A stretch of DNA of 64,000 nucleotides from Bradyrhizobium sp. CSS354 (GCF_029051725.1 NZ_JAACFU010000009.1:62001-126000), one strand, 5' to 3'. Shown: positions 25,113 to 36,117, counted from the stretch's first letter. A program made the numbers and translations. The notes: generated by a model from the sequence alone, not told the origin.

Positions 25113-25218
25113 TGTCATTCCGGGGCGCGCGTAGCGCGAGCCCGCAATCCATTTTGCCGCAGAGAATGTCGACGAACGGATTCCGGGCCCGCGCCTTTCG
25201 GCGCGTCCCGGAATGACA
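25113..25218. repeat. Palindromic intergenic repeat, family C
   Basis: Outer arms TGTCATTCCGGG and CCCGGAATGACA are perfectly complementary. Inside are GCGCGCGTAGCGCG and CGCGCCTTTCGGCGCG hairpins and an AATCCA/GGATT pair. It lies in the convergent gap between the 63-residue protein and the NTF2-like gene. Confidence 0.78.
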
Positions 25219-25225
25219 CCGTCAA

Positions 25226-25687
25226 TCACAACTTCGTCGCCGCCCGTGAGAGCAGCTTCCAGTCGTCGCCCTGCTTCTGCCAGTTCATCAGGATGTGAAG
25301 GTTGGTCGGCACTTTTTTCCCATCGGCCGCCATCTCCTGTTCCGCCACCCAGTGGAAACGCACGATCGCGGCGGGGCCGACGACCTTGATGGTCGGGTCC
25401 TTGTACTCGATCGACAGGAATTTGGATTTGCCGTCGGTGGCGTTGGTGACGAAGGTCGCCTTGTCCTCGACCTTGCCGCTGGAATGGCTGTAGCTCACCT
25501 CGTCGGCGCAGAGCGCGCCGAGCGCCTTGGGATCGGCCGCGATCTGGGCGAGACGGAACGCCTCGACCTTTTTCGCCACGGCTTCCTCGTCCGCCGAGGC
25601 TGCCAGCACCGGTATCGTCAGCGCTGAGACTGCAAGAGTGGAGACAGCAAGAGTCGAGAGAGCCAGATCGCGTCGGTTGATCGTCAT
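25226..25687 (-). CDS. Exported NTF2-like/SnoaL-like protein (DUF4440-type)
   Basis: 153 residues. The N-terminus INRRDLALSTLAVSTLAVSA is a Tat-type signal (twin Arg) with an internal TLAVS duplication. The mature domain (EAVAKKVEAFRLAQIAADPK, SYSHSSGKVEDKATFV, and a C-terminal LMNWQKQGDDWKLLSRAATK) is the NTF2-like fold used for small-ligand binding or isomerisation. Function unknown. Start ATG 25687 is fixed by a perfect AAGGAGG SD; the longer frame has no start signals and overlaps the next gene's promoter. Confidence 0.85.
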   Translation of the reverse strand: MTINRRDLALSTLAVSTLAVSALTIPVLAASADEEAVAKKVEAFRLAQIAADPKALGALCADEVSYSHSSGKVEDKATFVTNATDGKSKFLSIEYKDPTIKVVGPAAIVRFHWVAEQEMAADGKKVPTNLHILMNWQKQGDDWKLLSRAATKL

Positions 25688-25841
25688 CGTTTCCTCCTTT
25701 TTGATCTTGCATGGAGTGTTGCAGCCGCGCGCGACTTTGTCGAGTGTCGCGTGGTGGTTATGCACGTGCGTCATTGCGCGATTGGCGCTGTATTGATACG
25801 GCTTTCGTATTGATGCGTCATATATTCGGGAAAGTACGGAC

Positions 25842-26516
25842 ATGATCAAGGCTATCGGCAGGGCGTTGCTGTTCGACATCGACGGTACGCTCGCCAACAC
25901 CGATCCGCTGCACCTGAAGGCCTTCAATCAGGTGTTCGGCCCTCGCGGCCATGTCTTCGATCACGCACGCTTCTCCAGGGAGCTGCAAGGTTTCGCGAAT
26001 ATATCGATCGGCGAGCGCTTTCTGCCAGACGAGGCGCCGGAACGGCGTGCCTTGATCCTAAATGAGAAGGAGGAAGTCTTCCGCGAGCTCGTCGCTGGGC
26101 AGATCGAGCCGCTGCCGGGCCTGATGGCGCTGCTCGACAGGGCGGATGCGGCCGGTATTCCCATGGTTGCCGTGACCAACGCCCCGCGGCTCAATGCGGA
26201 GATGCTGCTGTCCGGCCTCGGCATCACGGACCGCTTCAAGGCGCTCGTGATCGGCGCCGAGCTGTTGCACGGCAAGCCGCATCCGCTGCCTTATCAGGAA
26301 GGGTTGCGCTTTGCCGGCGCCAGCGCGATGGCCTCGATCGCCTTCGAGGACTCCCGCACCGGCGTGCAATCGGCCGCAGCGGCCGGCATTCCGACCATCG
26401 GCATCCGGACCAGCCTCAGCCACGCCGATCTCGTCGCCGCCGGGGCTATCGCCTCCGCCAGCGCCTTCGACGATCCCACGCTGCTCGCGCGCCTCGCTGC
26501 CGCGATGGCGTGGTGA
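25842..26516 (+). CDS. HAD family phosphatase/phosphomutase-like hydrolase
   Basis: 224 residues. Motif I FDIDGTLANTD carries the nucleophile and acid/base Asp; motif II is VTNAP; the motif III Lys is in GKPHPLPY; motif IV is FEDSRTGVQSA. The cap is the small helical C1 type found in beta-phosphoglucomutase and phosphoglycolate or glycerol-phosphate phosphatases. It lies 91 bp before glpR, so a role in glycerol-3-phosphate metabolism is conceivable but unproved. Confidence 0.88.
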   Translation: MIKAIGRALLFDIDGTLANTDPLHLKAFNQVFGPRGHVFDHARFSRELQGFANISIGERFLPDEAPERRALILNEKEEVFRELVAGQIEPLPGLMALLDRADAAGIPMVAVTNAPRLNAEMLLSGLGITDRFKALVIGAELLHGKPHPLPYQEGLRFAGASAMASIAFEDSRTGVQSAAAAGIPTIGIRTSLSHADLVAAGAIASASAFDDPTLLARLAAAMAW

Positions 26517-26607
26517 GGACCTTCGTCCGTTAACCGTGATCGGCGCGCGCATTGACCGAAGGCGCGAACCGCCGCACCATGCAGCTTCCTGACCTAAGGC
26601 TATCGCC

Positions 26608-27450
26608 GTGACCGGACTGACTCATCGCCAAGCCGAAATCCTCAACATCGCGCGAGCCTCGGGCCGCGTCATGGTCGAGGAGCTGGCGCGCCGGTTCGAG
26701 GTCTCGGCGCAGACCATCCGCAAGGATCTCAACGATCTCTGCGAGCGCCGCTCGCTGACCCGCATTCATGGCGGCGCCATCATCGCCTCCGGCGTGGAAA
26801 ACCTCGCCTATGAGGCGCGGCGGTTCGTCGCCGCCGACGAGAAGAAGGCGATTGGAGCCGCGGCCGCCTCACTGATTCCGAATGGCTGCTCGCTCTTCAT
26901 CAACATCGGCACCACGACCGAGGAGGTCGCGAGCGCGCTGACCTCGCACGAGGATCTCCTCGTTATCACCAACAATCTCAACGTCGCCATGCTGCTCTAC
27001 CGCCATCCCCGCATCGAGGTGGTGGTCGCCGGCGGCACGGTGCGGCGCGCCGACGGTGCGGTGGTCGGCTCGACCGCGACGCAGCTGATCGGCCAGTTCA
27101 AGGTTGACTACGCCATCATCGGGGCGTCCGCGATCGACGAGGAGGGCGCGCTGCTCGACTTCGACTATCGCGAGGTGCAGGTGGCGCAAGCCATCATCGC
27201 CAACGCCCGCAGCGTCATGCTGGTCGCCGATTCCACAAAACTCCGCCGCAGCGCGCCGGTGCGCATCGCCCATATCAGCCAGATCCAGACCTTCGTCACC
27301 GACCAGGAATTGCCCGAGCGCCTCGCCACCATCTGCCACGGCAAGGGCATCGAGGTGATGGCGGCGATGCCGAAGGCGGCGGACGTCGATGATGCCCAAG
27401 CCGAGGCACAAGAAGCGCCCGAGGCCGCGCCGGTGGTGCGGCTGAGGTAG
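26608..27450 (+). CDS. glpR: DeoR/GlpR family transcriptional regulator
   Basis: 280 residues, GTG start. N-terminal DeoR HTH: RQAEILNIARASGRVMVEEL and RRFEVSAQTIRKDLNDL, with LTRIHGGAI as the linker. The C-terminal sugar-phosphate sensor domain has INIGTTTEEVASAL, VVVAGGTVRR and IIGASAIDEEGALLDFD. Members respond to glycerol-3-phosphate or related phosphates. Its position upstream of glpDSTPQUV and the TTTCG/CGAAA operator there support the glpR name. Here it is separated from glpD by a leftward toxin-antitoxin pair. Confidence 0.88.
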   Translation: MTGLTHRQAEILNIARASGRVMVEELARRFEVSAQTIRKDLNDLCERRSLTRIHGGAIIASGVENLAYEARRFVAADEKKAIGAAAASLIPNGCSLFINIGTTTEEVASALTSHEDLLVITNNLNVAMLLYRHPRIEVVVAGGTVRRADGAVVGSTATQLIGQFKVDYAIIGASAIDEEGALLDFDYREVQVAQAIIANARSVMLVADSTKLRRSAPVRIAHISQIQTFVTDQELPERLATICHGKGIEVMAAMPKAADVDDAQAEAQEAPEAAPVVRLR

Positions 27451-27452
27451 GA

Positions 27453-27878
27453 CTATGGGTTGTCCCACGGGTTCAGCAGCGAGACTCCGAAGGCCGCAAA
27501 ATCCTTCACGTTGCGTGTGACCAGCGTAAGGTTGTGCGCAAGGGCAGTCGCGGCAAAGAAGCCGTCCATAACAGACAATGCGACGCCGCTTCTGCGGCTC
27601 TGAGCCATCAGGTCACCCCAGCGTTCCGCCACCGCGTGGTCGATCGGCAGGGTGCGCCCGGCAAAACGCTCCGGCAGATCGTGGGCAAGCCAGGCGGCCA
27701 GTGCTGCGCGCCGACGGCCGTCCTCCAGCAATGCGATGCCGCGACGAAGCTCGGCGATCGATGCCACGCTGATGAACGCACGATCCTCGTCGATCGTATC
27801 AAGCCATGACAAGACTTTCGGCGAAGGGGCCGGCCTCTGGACCTCCGACAACACGTTGGTGTCGAGCAGTAGATTCAC
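27453..27878 (-). CDS. vapC: VapC-type PIN-domain toxin (FitB-like)
   Basis: 141 residues. The PIN-fold acidic cluster is complete: Asp6 (LLLDTNVLSE), Glu43 (IAELRRG), Asp105 (SVMDGFFAA) and Asp126 (TRNVKDF). These chelate Mg for endoribonuclease activity. The VLSEVQRP start is the FitB/VapC4-5 pattern. It overlaps the antitoxin gene by 4 bp (ATGA) and converges with glpR, with only 2 bp between the stops. No sign of inactivation. Confidence 0.9.
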   Translation of the reverse strand: MNLLLDTNVLSEVQRPAPSPKVLSWLDTIDEDRAFISVASIAELRRGIALLEDGRRRAALAAWLAHDLPERFAGRTLPIDHAVAERWGDLMAQSRRSGVALSVMDGFFAATALAHNLTLVTRNVKDFAAFGVSLLNPWDNP

Positions 27879-28156
27879 GGCGTCTCGTCGTGCGGCGCGT
27901 CGTGCACGCGTTCGAGCTCGAGGTCGGCGCTACGCAGCGGCGAAGCCAGCAGGAATTCGGCCAAGGTACCTTTGCGCGCCGTCTTGCGCGCCCATTCCTC
28001 GGCGGAAACGATCACCGCATTGGGCTTGCCGTGTCGGGTGATGATTTGCGGGCCAGCTTGGGCACGGTCGATCACCTCGGAGAGCCGGGCCTTGGCGTTA
28101 GCAAGCGTCCATGAGTCCGTCGCTGGTGAATCTGGTGCAGTGCTGTGTTCTGTCAT
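27875..28156 (-). CDS. Phd/YefM-family antitoxin
   Basis: 93 residues from the ATG at 28156. SWTLANAKARLSEVIDRAQ, GPQIITRHGKPNAVIVSAEEW is the Phd/YefM DNA-binding core, with the strand RHGKPNAVIVS. The C-terminal 30 residues (RSADLELERVHDAPHDE) form the acidic toxin-binding tail. It neutralises the VapC-like toxin and should autorepress. No strong SD is visible; a longer frame to 28198 would cross the palindromic operator. Confidence 0.88.
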   Translation of the reverse strand: MTEHSTAPDSPATDSWTLANAKARLSEVIDRAQAGPQIITRHGKPNAVIVSAEEWARKTARKGTLAEFLLASPLRSADLELERVHDAPHDETP

Positions 28157-28164
28157 GCAGATAA

Positions 28165-28196
28165 GACCAATATGACTATAGTAACTAATAATGGTC
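28165..28196. promoter_or_regulatory. Imperfect palindrome, likely toxin-antitoxin operator
   Basis: GACCA (28165-28169) and TGGTC (28192-28196) with further paired TAT/ATA and A/T positions between them, in an AT-rich stretch just upstream of the antitoxin ATG. The position fits autoregulation by the Phd-VapC complex. Confidence 0.45.
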
Positions 28197-28284
28197 ATCG
28201 CAGACTAATCAAGAGCAATAATGCTGCTCTAGTCCTCTCCTGAACTGCTCATTTCCGCACCCATTTGCCCCCTTAGAAGTTCCG

Positions 28285-28353
28285 CTTTCACTTCCTTCCG
28301 CCTCTCTTTCATCTTGCTTTCGTTTCTTGGTGTGATCTAATCAAAAACGAAAG
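28285..28353 (+). promoter_or_regulatory. glpD promoter with GlpR-type operator repeats
   Basis: CTTTCGTTT (28317-28325) and AAACGAAAG (28345-28353) form an inverted repeat. Two more CTTTCA half-sites lie at 28285 and 28306, spaced 21 and 11 bp, i.e. on one DNA face. TTGCTT (28314-28319), a 16-bp spacer and TCTAAT (28336-28341) give a plausible sigma-70 promoter inside the inverted repeat. TTTCG-type repeats are known DeoR/GlpR-family targets. Confidence 0.62.
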
Positions 28354-28386
28354 TAACCGCTCGATTGAACGGGCGGTCGCCGGGGG

Positions 28387-29937
28387 ATGCGTCTGTTGGA
28401 GCGTATTTTCGACCTCGCCATTATCGGAGGCGGCGTTAACGGCTGCGGCATCGCGCGCGACGCGGTGGGCCGCGGCAACTCCGTTTTCCTGTGCGAAATG
28501 AATGATTTGGCGAGCGGGACGTCGTCCTGGTCGACCAAGCTGGTGCATGGCGGCCTGCGCTATCTCGAATATTACGAGTTTCGGCTGGTTCGCGAGGCGC
28601 TGATCGAGCGCGAGATCCTCTGGGGCATCGCGCCCCACATCATTCGCCCTCTGCGTTTCGTCTTGCCGCACCACGCGGGCCTGCGGCCGGCCTGGCTGCT
28701 GCGCCTCGGCCTCTTCCTCTATGACCACATCGGCGGCCGTCATCTGTTGCCGGCGACGCGCTCGGTCGACCTTCGGCGTGACGAGGTCGGCCGCCCGCTG
28801 ATCCCGAACCGCTATGGCCGTGCGTTCGAATATTCCGACTGCTTCGTCGATGATGCCCGTCTCGTCGTGCTCAACGCGCGCGATGCCGCCGACAAGGGCG
28901 CCGAGATCCGCACCCGCACCCGTGCGACGGATATCAAACAGTCAGACGGCATCTGGACCGTCAGCATGATCGACACGCTGACCGGCGCGCGTTCGTCGAT
29001 CCAGGCCCGTGCGCTGGTCAATGCCGGCGGTCCCTGGGTCGAGGATGTGCTCGGCCGCGGCGCCGGCGTCAACGCCAAAGCCAAGGTGCGCCTGGTGCAA
29101 GGCTCGCACATTGTCGTGAAAAAGCTCTACGACCACGACCGCGCCTACATGTTCCAGAATGCCGACGGCCGCATCATCTTCGTCATTCCCTATCAGGACG
29201 ATTTTACGCTGATCGGCACCACCGACCGCGACTATGACGGCGATCCTGCCAAGGTGAAGGCGACGGCCGAGGAGATCCAGTATCTCTGCACGGCGGCAAG
29301 TGAATATCTGGCGAAGCCTGTCACGCCTGACGACGTGGTCTGGACTTATTCCGGCGTGCGTCCGCTCTACGATGACGGCGCCAGCGAAGCCAAGGCCGCG
29401 ACACGCGACTATGTGTTCGAGCTCGACACGCCCGGCGGCGTGCCGCTGCTGTCAATCTATGGCGGCAAGATCACGACCTACCGCCGTCTCGCCGAGGAGG
29501 CGCTGGAGCGGCTCGCGCCCTATCTTCGCAGTGCGAAAGCGCGCGAAGGCTGGACCGGCAAATGGCCGCTGCCCGGCGGCGACATGGGCGTGTCCGATGT
29601 CGACGGCCTGATCGCCGAGCTTCAGCGCGGCTATCCCTTCCTCAGCCACGAGCATGCGCGGCGCCTGGCGCGCGCCTATGGCACGAGGGCGATCAAGCTG
29701 CTTGGGGATGCGAAATCGGCGGCCGATCTCGGCCGGGCCTTCGGTGCGACGCTGACCGAGCGCGAAGTCCGCTATCTCATGGCCCACGAATGGGCCGTTA
29801 CCGCCGACGACGTTGTCTGGCGCCGTTCCAAGCTCGGCCTGCGACTAAGTGCCGATGAGATCGCGGCGCTTGACGACTGGATCAGGACCCACGCCGTGCA
29901 GCAAAGTCCTCTGCTGGAAGCGGGAGGACGCTCATGA
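28387..29937 (+). CDS. glpD: Glycerol-3-phosphate dehydrogenase (FAD, aerobic)
   Basis: 516 residues. FDLAIIGGGVNGCGIARDAVG is the FAD-binding Rossmann motif; NDLASGTSSWSTKLVHGGLRYLE, GGPWVEDVLG and IIFVIPYQDDFTLIGTTD are GlpD signatures. It oxidises glycerol-3-phosphate to dihydroxyacetone phosphate and passes electrons to ubiquinone at the inner membrane. The ATG at 28387 has a poor SD. A TTG at 28396 (giving MERIFDLA) is preceded by nothing better, so the start is approximate. The stop overlaps the next gene by 4 bp. Confidence 0.95.
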   Translation: MRLLERIFDLAIIGGGVNGCGIARDAVGRGNSVFLCEMNDLASGTSSWSTKLVHGGLRYLEYYEFRLVREALIEREILWGIAPHIIRPLRFVLPHHAGLRPAWLLRLGLFLYDHIGGRHLLPATRSVDLRRDEVGRPLIPNRYGRAFEYSDCFVDDARLVVLNARDAADKGAEIRTRTRATDIKQSDGIWTVSMIDTLTGARSSIQARALVNAGGPWVEDVLGRGAGVNAKAKVRLVQGSHIVVKKLYDHDRAYMFQNADGRIIFVIPYQDDFTLIGTTDRDYDGDPAKVKATAEEIQYLCTAASEYLAKPVTPDDVVWTYSGVRPLYDDGASEAKAATRDYVFELDTPGGVPLLSIYGGKITTYRRLAEEALERLAPYLRSAKAREGWTGKWPLPGGDMGVSDVDGLIAELQRGYPFLSHEHARRLARAYGTRAIKLLGDAKSAADLGRAFGATLTEREVRYLMAHEWAVTADDVVWRRSKLGLRLSADEIAALDDWIRTHAVQQSPLLEAGGRS

Positions 29938-31073
29938 CCGTGACACTCGATCACGTGACCCGGACTGTCGACGGTATCCCACATATCCGCGACGTCTCGC
30001 TGACGCTCGAGAGCGGCACGCTCAACGTGCTGCTCGGGCCGACGCTGTCGGGCAAGACCTCGATCATGCGGCTGCTCGCAGGCCTGGACAAGCCGACATC
30101 GGGCAAGTTGCTGGTCAATGGCAAGGACGTCACCGGTGTCGACGTGCGCCAACGCTCGGTCGCGATGGTCTATCAGCAGTTCATCAACTACCCCTCGCTG
30201 TCGGTTTACGAGAACATCGCTTCGCCCTTGCGCGTGCAGGGCAAGCCGCGCGCCGAGATCGAGGCGCGGGTCGCGGAAGCCGCCCGGCTGCTCCGGCTCG
30301 AGCCGTTTCTGAAGCGCACGCCGCTCCAGCTTTCCGGCGGCCAGCAGCAGCGAACTGCGATGGCGCGCGCGCTGGTGAAGGGCGCCGACCTCGTGCTGCT
30401 CGACGAGCCGCTCGCCAATCTCGACTACAAGCTGCGCGAGGAGCTGCGCACCGAGCTGCCGCGCATCTTCGAGGCGTCCGGTGCGATTTTCGTCTATGCC
30501 ACCACCGAGCCGACCGAGGCACTGCTGCTCGGCGGCAATACGGTGTGCATGTGGGAGGGGAAAGCGCTTCAGATCGGCGAGACGCCGAAGGTCTACCGGC
30601 GGCCCCAGACCTTGCGCGTCGCGCAGGTGTTCTCCGATCCGCCGCTCAATCTCGTCGGCATCGAGAAGAAGAACGGTTCTGTGCAATATGCGGGTGGCAT
30701 CGCCGCGCCGGCGTCCGGTCTTTATTCCTCGCTCGCCGACGGCGCCTATCGCGTCGGATTTCGTGCCCATCAGCTCGCGCTTGCCAATGGCGAGACTGAC
30801 CGCCACGCCTTCCATGCCACGGTAACGGTGACCGAGATCACCGGTTCGGAGAGTTTCGTGCATCTGACCCGCGATGGATCCAACTGGGTGGCGGTGTTGC
30901 ACGGCGTGCACGAGTTCGAGCTCGGCCAGACGCTCGATGCCGTGCTCGATCCCAACGACGTTTTCGTGTTCGATGCTGCCGACCGGCTGGTCGCGGCACC
31001 CGCCATAGCGTTTTCAAGCGAAGTGCGTAGCGGTTCGCGTGAAGAAAACGCGTCAACAATCAAAGTTTCCTGA
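29934..31073 (+). CDS. glpS: Glycerol ABC transporter ATP-binding protein GlpS
   Basis: 379 residues. Walker A is G35PTLSGKT42, Q-loop Gln81/82 (YQQF), signature LSGGQQQR (133-140), Walker B LVLLDEP with Glu158. The H-loop His is replaced: the usual THDQTEA reads TTEPTEA (Thr191). A MalK-like C-terminal regulatory domain follows. It pairs with GlpT to energise import of glycerol or glycerol-3-phosphate, as in Rhizobium leguminosarum glpSTPQUV. The ATGA overlap with glpD couples translation. Confidence 0.9.
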   Translation: MTVTLDHVTRTVDGIPHIRDVSLTLESGTLNVLLGPTLSGKTSIMRLLAGLDKPTSGKLLVNGKDVTGVDVRQRSVAMVYQQFINYPSLSVYENIASPLRVQGKPRAEIEARVAEAARLLRLEPFLKRTPLQLSGGQQQRTAMARALVKGADLVLLDEPLANLDYKLREELRTELPRIFEASGAIFVYATTEPTEALLLGGNTVCMWEGKALQIGETPKVYRRPQTLRVAQVFSDPPLNLVGIEKKNGSVQYAGGIAAPASGLYSSLADGAYRVGFRAHQLALANGETDRHAFHATVTVTEITGSESFVHLTRDGSNWVAVLHGVHEFELGQTLDAVLDPNDVFVFDAADRLVAAPAIAFSSEVRSGSREENASTIKVS

Positions 31074-31085
31074 GGGAGGTGCGAC

Positions 31086-32171
31086 ATGGCCCGCATTGAC
31101 CTCGTCGATCTCGCCCACTCCTACGGCGGCAATGATGCGCCGCAGGACAGCTTTGCTCTCAAGCCTGTCACCATGACGTGGCGGCAGGGCGGCGCCTACG
31201 CGTTGCTCGGGCCGTCCGGCTGCGGCAAGACCACGCTGCTCAACGTCATCTCCGGCATCATCACGCCGTCGCGGGGGAAAATCCTGTTCGACGGCGAGGA
31301 CATCACACCGCTGTCAACCCAGAAGCGCAACATCGCCCAGGTGTTCCAGTTTCCGGTGATCTACGACACCATGACGGTGGGGCAGAATTTGGCGTTCCCT
31401 CTGAAGAACCGCGGCGTGCCGAAGGTCGAGATCGACAAGCGCGTCGCCGAGATCGGCCGCCTGCTCGACCTCGAGCCCTATCTGAACCGCAAGGCGACAC
31501 GGCTCACGGCCGATGCCAAGCAGAAGATCTCGCTCGGCCGCGGCCTCGTCCGCTCCGACGTCGCCGCCGTGCTGTTCGACGAGCCGCTCACCGTGATCGA
31601 CCCCGAGCTGAAATGGCAGCTCCGCTCCAAGCTGAAGGCGCTGCATCGCGAGCTCGACCTTACGATGATCTACGTCACCCACGACCAGACCGAAGCGCTG
31701 ACCTTCGCCGACACCGTGGTGGTCATGCATGACGGCCGCGTGGTGCAGAGCGGTACGCCGGCCGAGCTGTTCGACAAGCCGGCGCACACCTTCGTCGGCT
31801 ATTTCATCGGCTCGCCCGGCATGAACATCCTGCCGGCCGAGGTGAGGGGCCGCGAGGCCAGGATCGGCGGTCACGTCATCGCGCTCAACCGTAGCTACGA
31901 CAAGCTGCCTGATGGCGCGAAGATCGAGATCGGCGTCCGTCCAGAATTCGTTGAGGCCGTCGCGCCTGCGCCCGGCCTGCTCAGTGCGAAGATCGAACGC
32001 GTGGACGACCTCGGCCGCATCCGCTTCGCGCGGGCGCGGCTCGGTGACGCAAAACTCGCGGCACGCGCGCCGGCCGGCTTCACCAGCCCGGACGGCACGG
32101 CCGGCCTGAAATTCGACCCGTCGCACGTCCACGTTTATGTCGACAGCCTTCTGGTGGAGGGAGCCGCCTGA
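31086..32171 (+). CDS. glpT: Glycerol ABC transporter ATP-binding protein GlpT
   Basis: 361 residues; the symbol follows rhizobial usage, not the E. coli GlpT antiporter. Walker A GPSGCGKTT (42-50), Q-loop Gln88 (FQFP), Walker B VLFDEP (Glu166) and H-loop His209 (VTHDQTEAL) are intact. The ABC signature, however, is LTADAKQ (140-146) instead of LSGGQ. This is the mirror image of the defect in GlpS. A C-terminal TOBE-like domain is present. It starts 12 bp after glpS with an AGGGAGG SD and overlaps glpP by 1 nt. Confidence 0.9.
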   Translation: MARIDLVDLAHSYGGNDAPQDSFALKPVTMTWRQGGAYALLGPSGCGKTTLLNVISGIITPSRGKILFDGEDITPLSTQKRNIAQVFQFPVIYDTMTVGQNLAFPLKNRGVPKVEIDKRVAEIGRLLDLEPYLNRKATRLTADAKQKISLGRGLVRSDVAAVLFDEPLTVIDPELKWQLRSKLKALHRELDLTMIYVTHDQTEALTFADTVVVMHDGRVVQSGTPAELFDKPAHTFVGYFIGSPGMNILPAEVRGREARIGGHVIALNRSYDKLPDGAKIEIGVRPEFVEAVAPAPGLLSAKIERVDDLGRIRFARARLGDAKLAARAPAGFTSPDGTAGLKFDPSHVHVYVDSLLVEGAA

Positions 32172-33072
32172 TGGACAAGACCGTCAACCAAAAAGCCTGG
32201 TTCCTGGTGCTGCCGGTGTTCCTGGTCGTCGCCTTCTCGGCAGTGCTGCCGTTGATGACGGTAGTGAACTATTCGATGCAGGATACCTTCGGCAACAACC
32301 AGTTCTTCTGGAACGGTGTCGGCTGGTTCAAGGAATTGCTCGATCCTTCGACCGATCTCGGCGGCCGCTTCCTGGCTTCGCTCGGCCGCAATCTGTTCTT
32401 CTCGCTGGTGATCCTCGCGATCGAGGTGCCGCTCGGCATCGTGGTCGCGCTGTCGATGCCGCGCCAGGGCTGGACGGTCGCGGCCTGCCTCGTCATCCTG
32501 GCGCTGCCGCTGCTGATCCCGTGGAACGTGGTCGGCACGATCTGGCAGATCTTCGGCCGCCCCGATATCGGCCTGCTCGGCTATGTCCTCAACGCCATCG
32601 GCATCGACTATAATTACGTCTCCAACGAGATCGACGCCTGGGTCACCGTCATCGTGATGGACGTCTGGCACTGGACGAGCCTGGTCGCGCTGCTCTGCTA
32701 CGCCGGCCTGAAGTCGATTCCCGAAGCCTATTACCAGGCGGCGCAGATCGACGGCGCCTCGCGCTGGGCGGTGTTCAAGGCGATCCAGCTACCGAAGATG
32801 AACCGCGTGCTGCTGATCGCGGTGCTGCTGCGCTTCATGGACAGTTTCATGATCTACACCGAGCCGTTCGTCGTGACAGGTGGCGGTCCCGGCAATTCGA
32901 CGACCTTCGTGTCGATCGAGCTGGTCAAGATCGCGCTGGGCCAGTTCGACCTCGGCAAGGCCGCCGCACTGTCGCTGGTCTACAACCTCATCATCCTGAT
33001 CGTCTGCTGGATCTTCTACACCGTCATGACCAATGCCGGCGCCGAGCGGAAGCCGCAGGAAGGAGCCGCGTG

Positions 33073-33073
<1 letters not shown>
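32171..33073 (+). CDS. glpP: Glycerol ABC transporter permease GlpP
   Basis: 300 residues, six predicted helices, MalF-like. The cytoplasmic coupling (EAA) loop reads IPEAYYQAAQIDGASRWAVF, with KAIQLPKMNRVLL following. FVVTGGGPGNSTTFVSIELV is the typical segment before the last helices. It forms the membrane channel together with GlpQ. Start and stop each overlap the neighbouring gene by 1 nt (TGATG junctions), giving tight translational coupling in the operon. Confidence 0.92.
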
Positions 33074-33879
<806 letters not shown>

Positions 33880-33889
33880 GGAGGCATCA

Positions 33890-34219
33890 ATGGAATCTAT
33901 TGCATGGATGGCCTGGACGCCGCCGACGGCGATCTTCTTTGTCGCGCTCGCCTGCACGTTGGCCGTGATGACCTGGCTTGGGGTGGCCTATCCCGAAGCC
34001 GAGCGCGTCGGCGTGCTGCGCATCCCGACCACGCGCGGCGACCGTCTGTTCATCTCCCTGATCACGGCGGCGGTCATCCACCTGCTCTGGATCGCTTTCG
34101 CCGGCACTGACGCCCTCGCCACGCTGCCGATCGGCGAGGACGGACTTGAAATTTCGCGCCTTTGGATCGCATCAGGAATTTCGCTGGCCACGGCCGTACT
34201 CATTTTCCGCACGGTCTAG
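33890..34219 (+). CDS. glpU: GlpU, small DUF2160-type membrane protein
   Basis: 109 residues with three predicted membrane helices (PPTAIFFVALACTLAVMTWL, LFISLITAAVIHLLWIAF and ISLATAVLIF). The segment YPEAERVGVLRIPTTRGDRLFISL is typical of the DUF2160 protein found in rhizobial glycerol operons between permease and binding-protein genes. Its role is unknown; an accessory subunit of the transporter is likely from position alone. It starts 10 bp after glpQ with a GGGAGG SD. Confidence 0.85.
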   Translation: MESIAWMAWTPPTAIFFVALACTLAVMTWLGVAYPEAERVGVLRIPTTRGDRLFISLITAAVIHLLWIAFAGTDALATLPIGEDGLEISRLWIASGISLATAVLIFRTV

Positions 34220-34292
34220 CCCGCGAAGGAACGGCCAGATCCGGGACCAACCCGGGTCTGTAAAAAGTTTGTCGCTGCAATGGAGGAATAAC

Positions 34293-36089
<1,797 letters not shown>

Positions 36090-36117
36090 GCGCTGCCTCG
36101 AGCGACATCAAAAAACG

